From Spongiibacteraceae bacterium (GTDB lineage Bacteria; Pseudomonadota; Gammaproteobacteria; Pseudomonadales; PIVM01), in the NCBI GenBank assembly GCA_030618505.1, contig JAUXDF010000267.1, positions 1 through 5,022 on the forward strand: DNA of 5,022 nucleotides, written 5' to 3'. The notes under the pieces are model-generated. The model did no database searches. It had not been told where the DNA came from and worked only from the letters and a program-made list of their open reading frames with translations. A program made the translations under genes and the position numbers. Position 1 is the stretch's first letter. The number at the start of each line of letters is the position of its first letter. This document shows, piece after piece, positions 4,994-5,022 of the stretch.

Positions 4994-5022
4994 TGTTAAC
5001 TATTCTCCTTTTTCAATTTTTT

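Overview
The window looks like chromosomal DNA of a free-living, probably marine gammaproteobacterium. This is inferred from protein resemblance, mixed base composition and short intergenic repeats; no phylogenetic marker is present. It holds six genes: one cut by the left edge, four unambiguous complete genes, and one small membrane-protein gene that I found by reading the sequence. No rRNA, tRNA, CRISPR array or complete insertion sequence was seen.

Left half (1-2927): a divergent pair. On the minus strand is the N-terminal 420 codons of a type-2 thymidine phosphorylase, the branch that resembles archaeal AMP phosphorylase. On the plus strand is a complete beta-CASP metallo-beta-lactamase RNA-processing exonuclease with a TTG start. 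The ~310-bp gap between them is largely a 146-bp palindromic, MITE-like element with TA at both ends. Together the two enzymes suggest RNA breakdown followed by phosphorolysis of the released nucleosides or nucleotides. That link is inferred.

Middle (2928-4084): a two-hairpin palindromic repeat directly after the nuclease gene, then a 42-residue single-span membrane protein with a good ribosome binding site. Next is a RelB/DinJ-type antitoxin and RelE/ParE-type toxin pair, bracketed by inverted repeats. The outer arms match at 25 of 26 bases and the inner arms at 10 of 10. A palindromic operator candidate overlaps the putative antitoxin promoter. By eye the toxin-antitoxin block is richer in A+T than the flanking enzyme genes and looks like an inserted cassette.

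Right part (4085-4993, minus strand): a complete cation diffusion facilitator of the ZnT9-like branch, convergent with the toxin gene. The most unusual features are the inverted-repeat-bounded toxin-antitoxin cassette, the palindromic element occupying the divergent promoter region, and the pairing of an RNA exonuclease with an AMP-phosphorylase-like enzyme.
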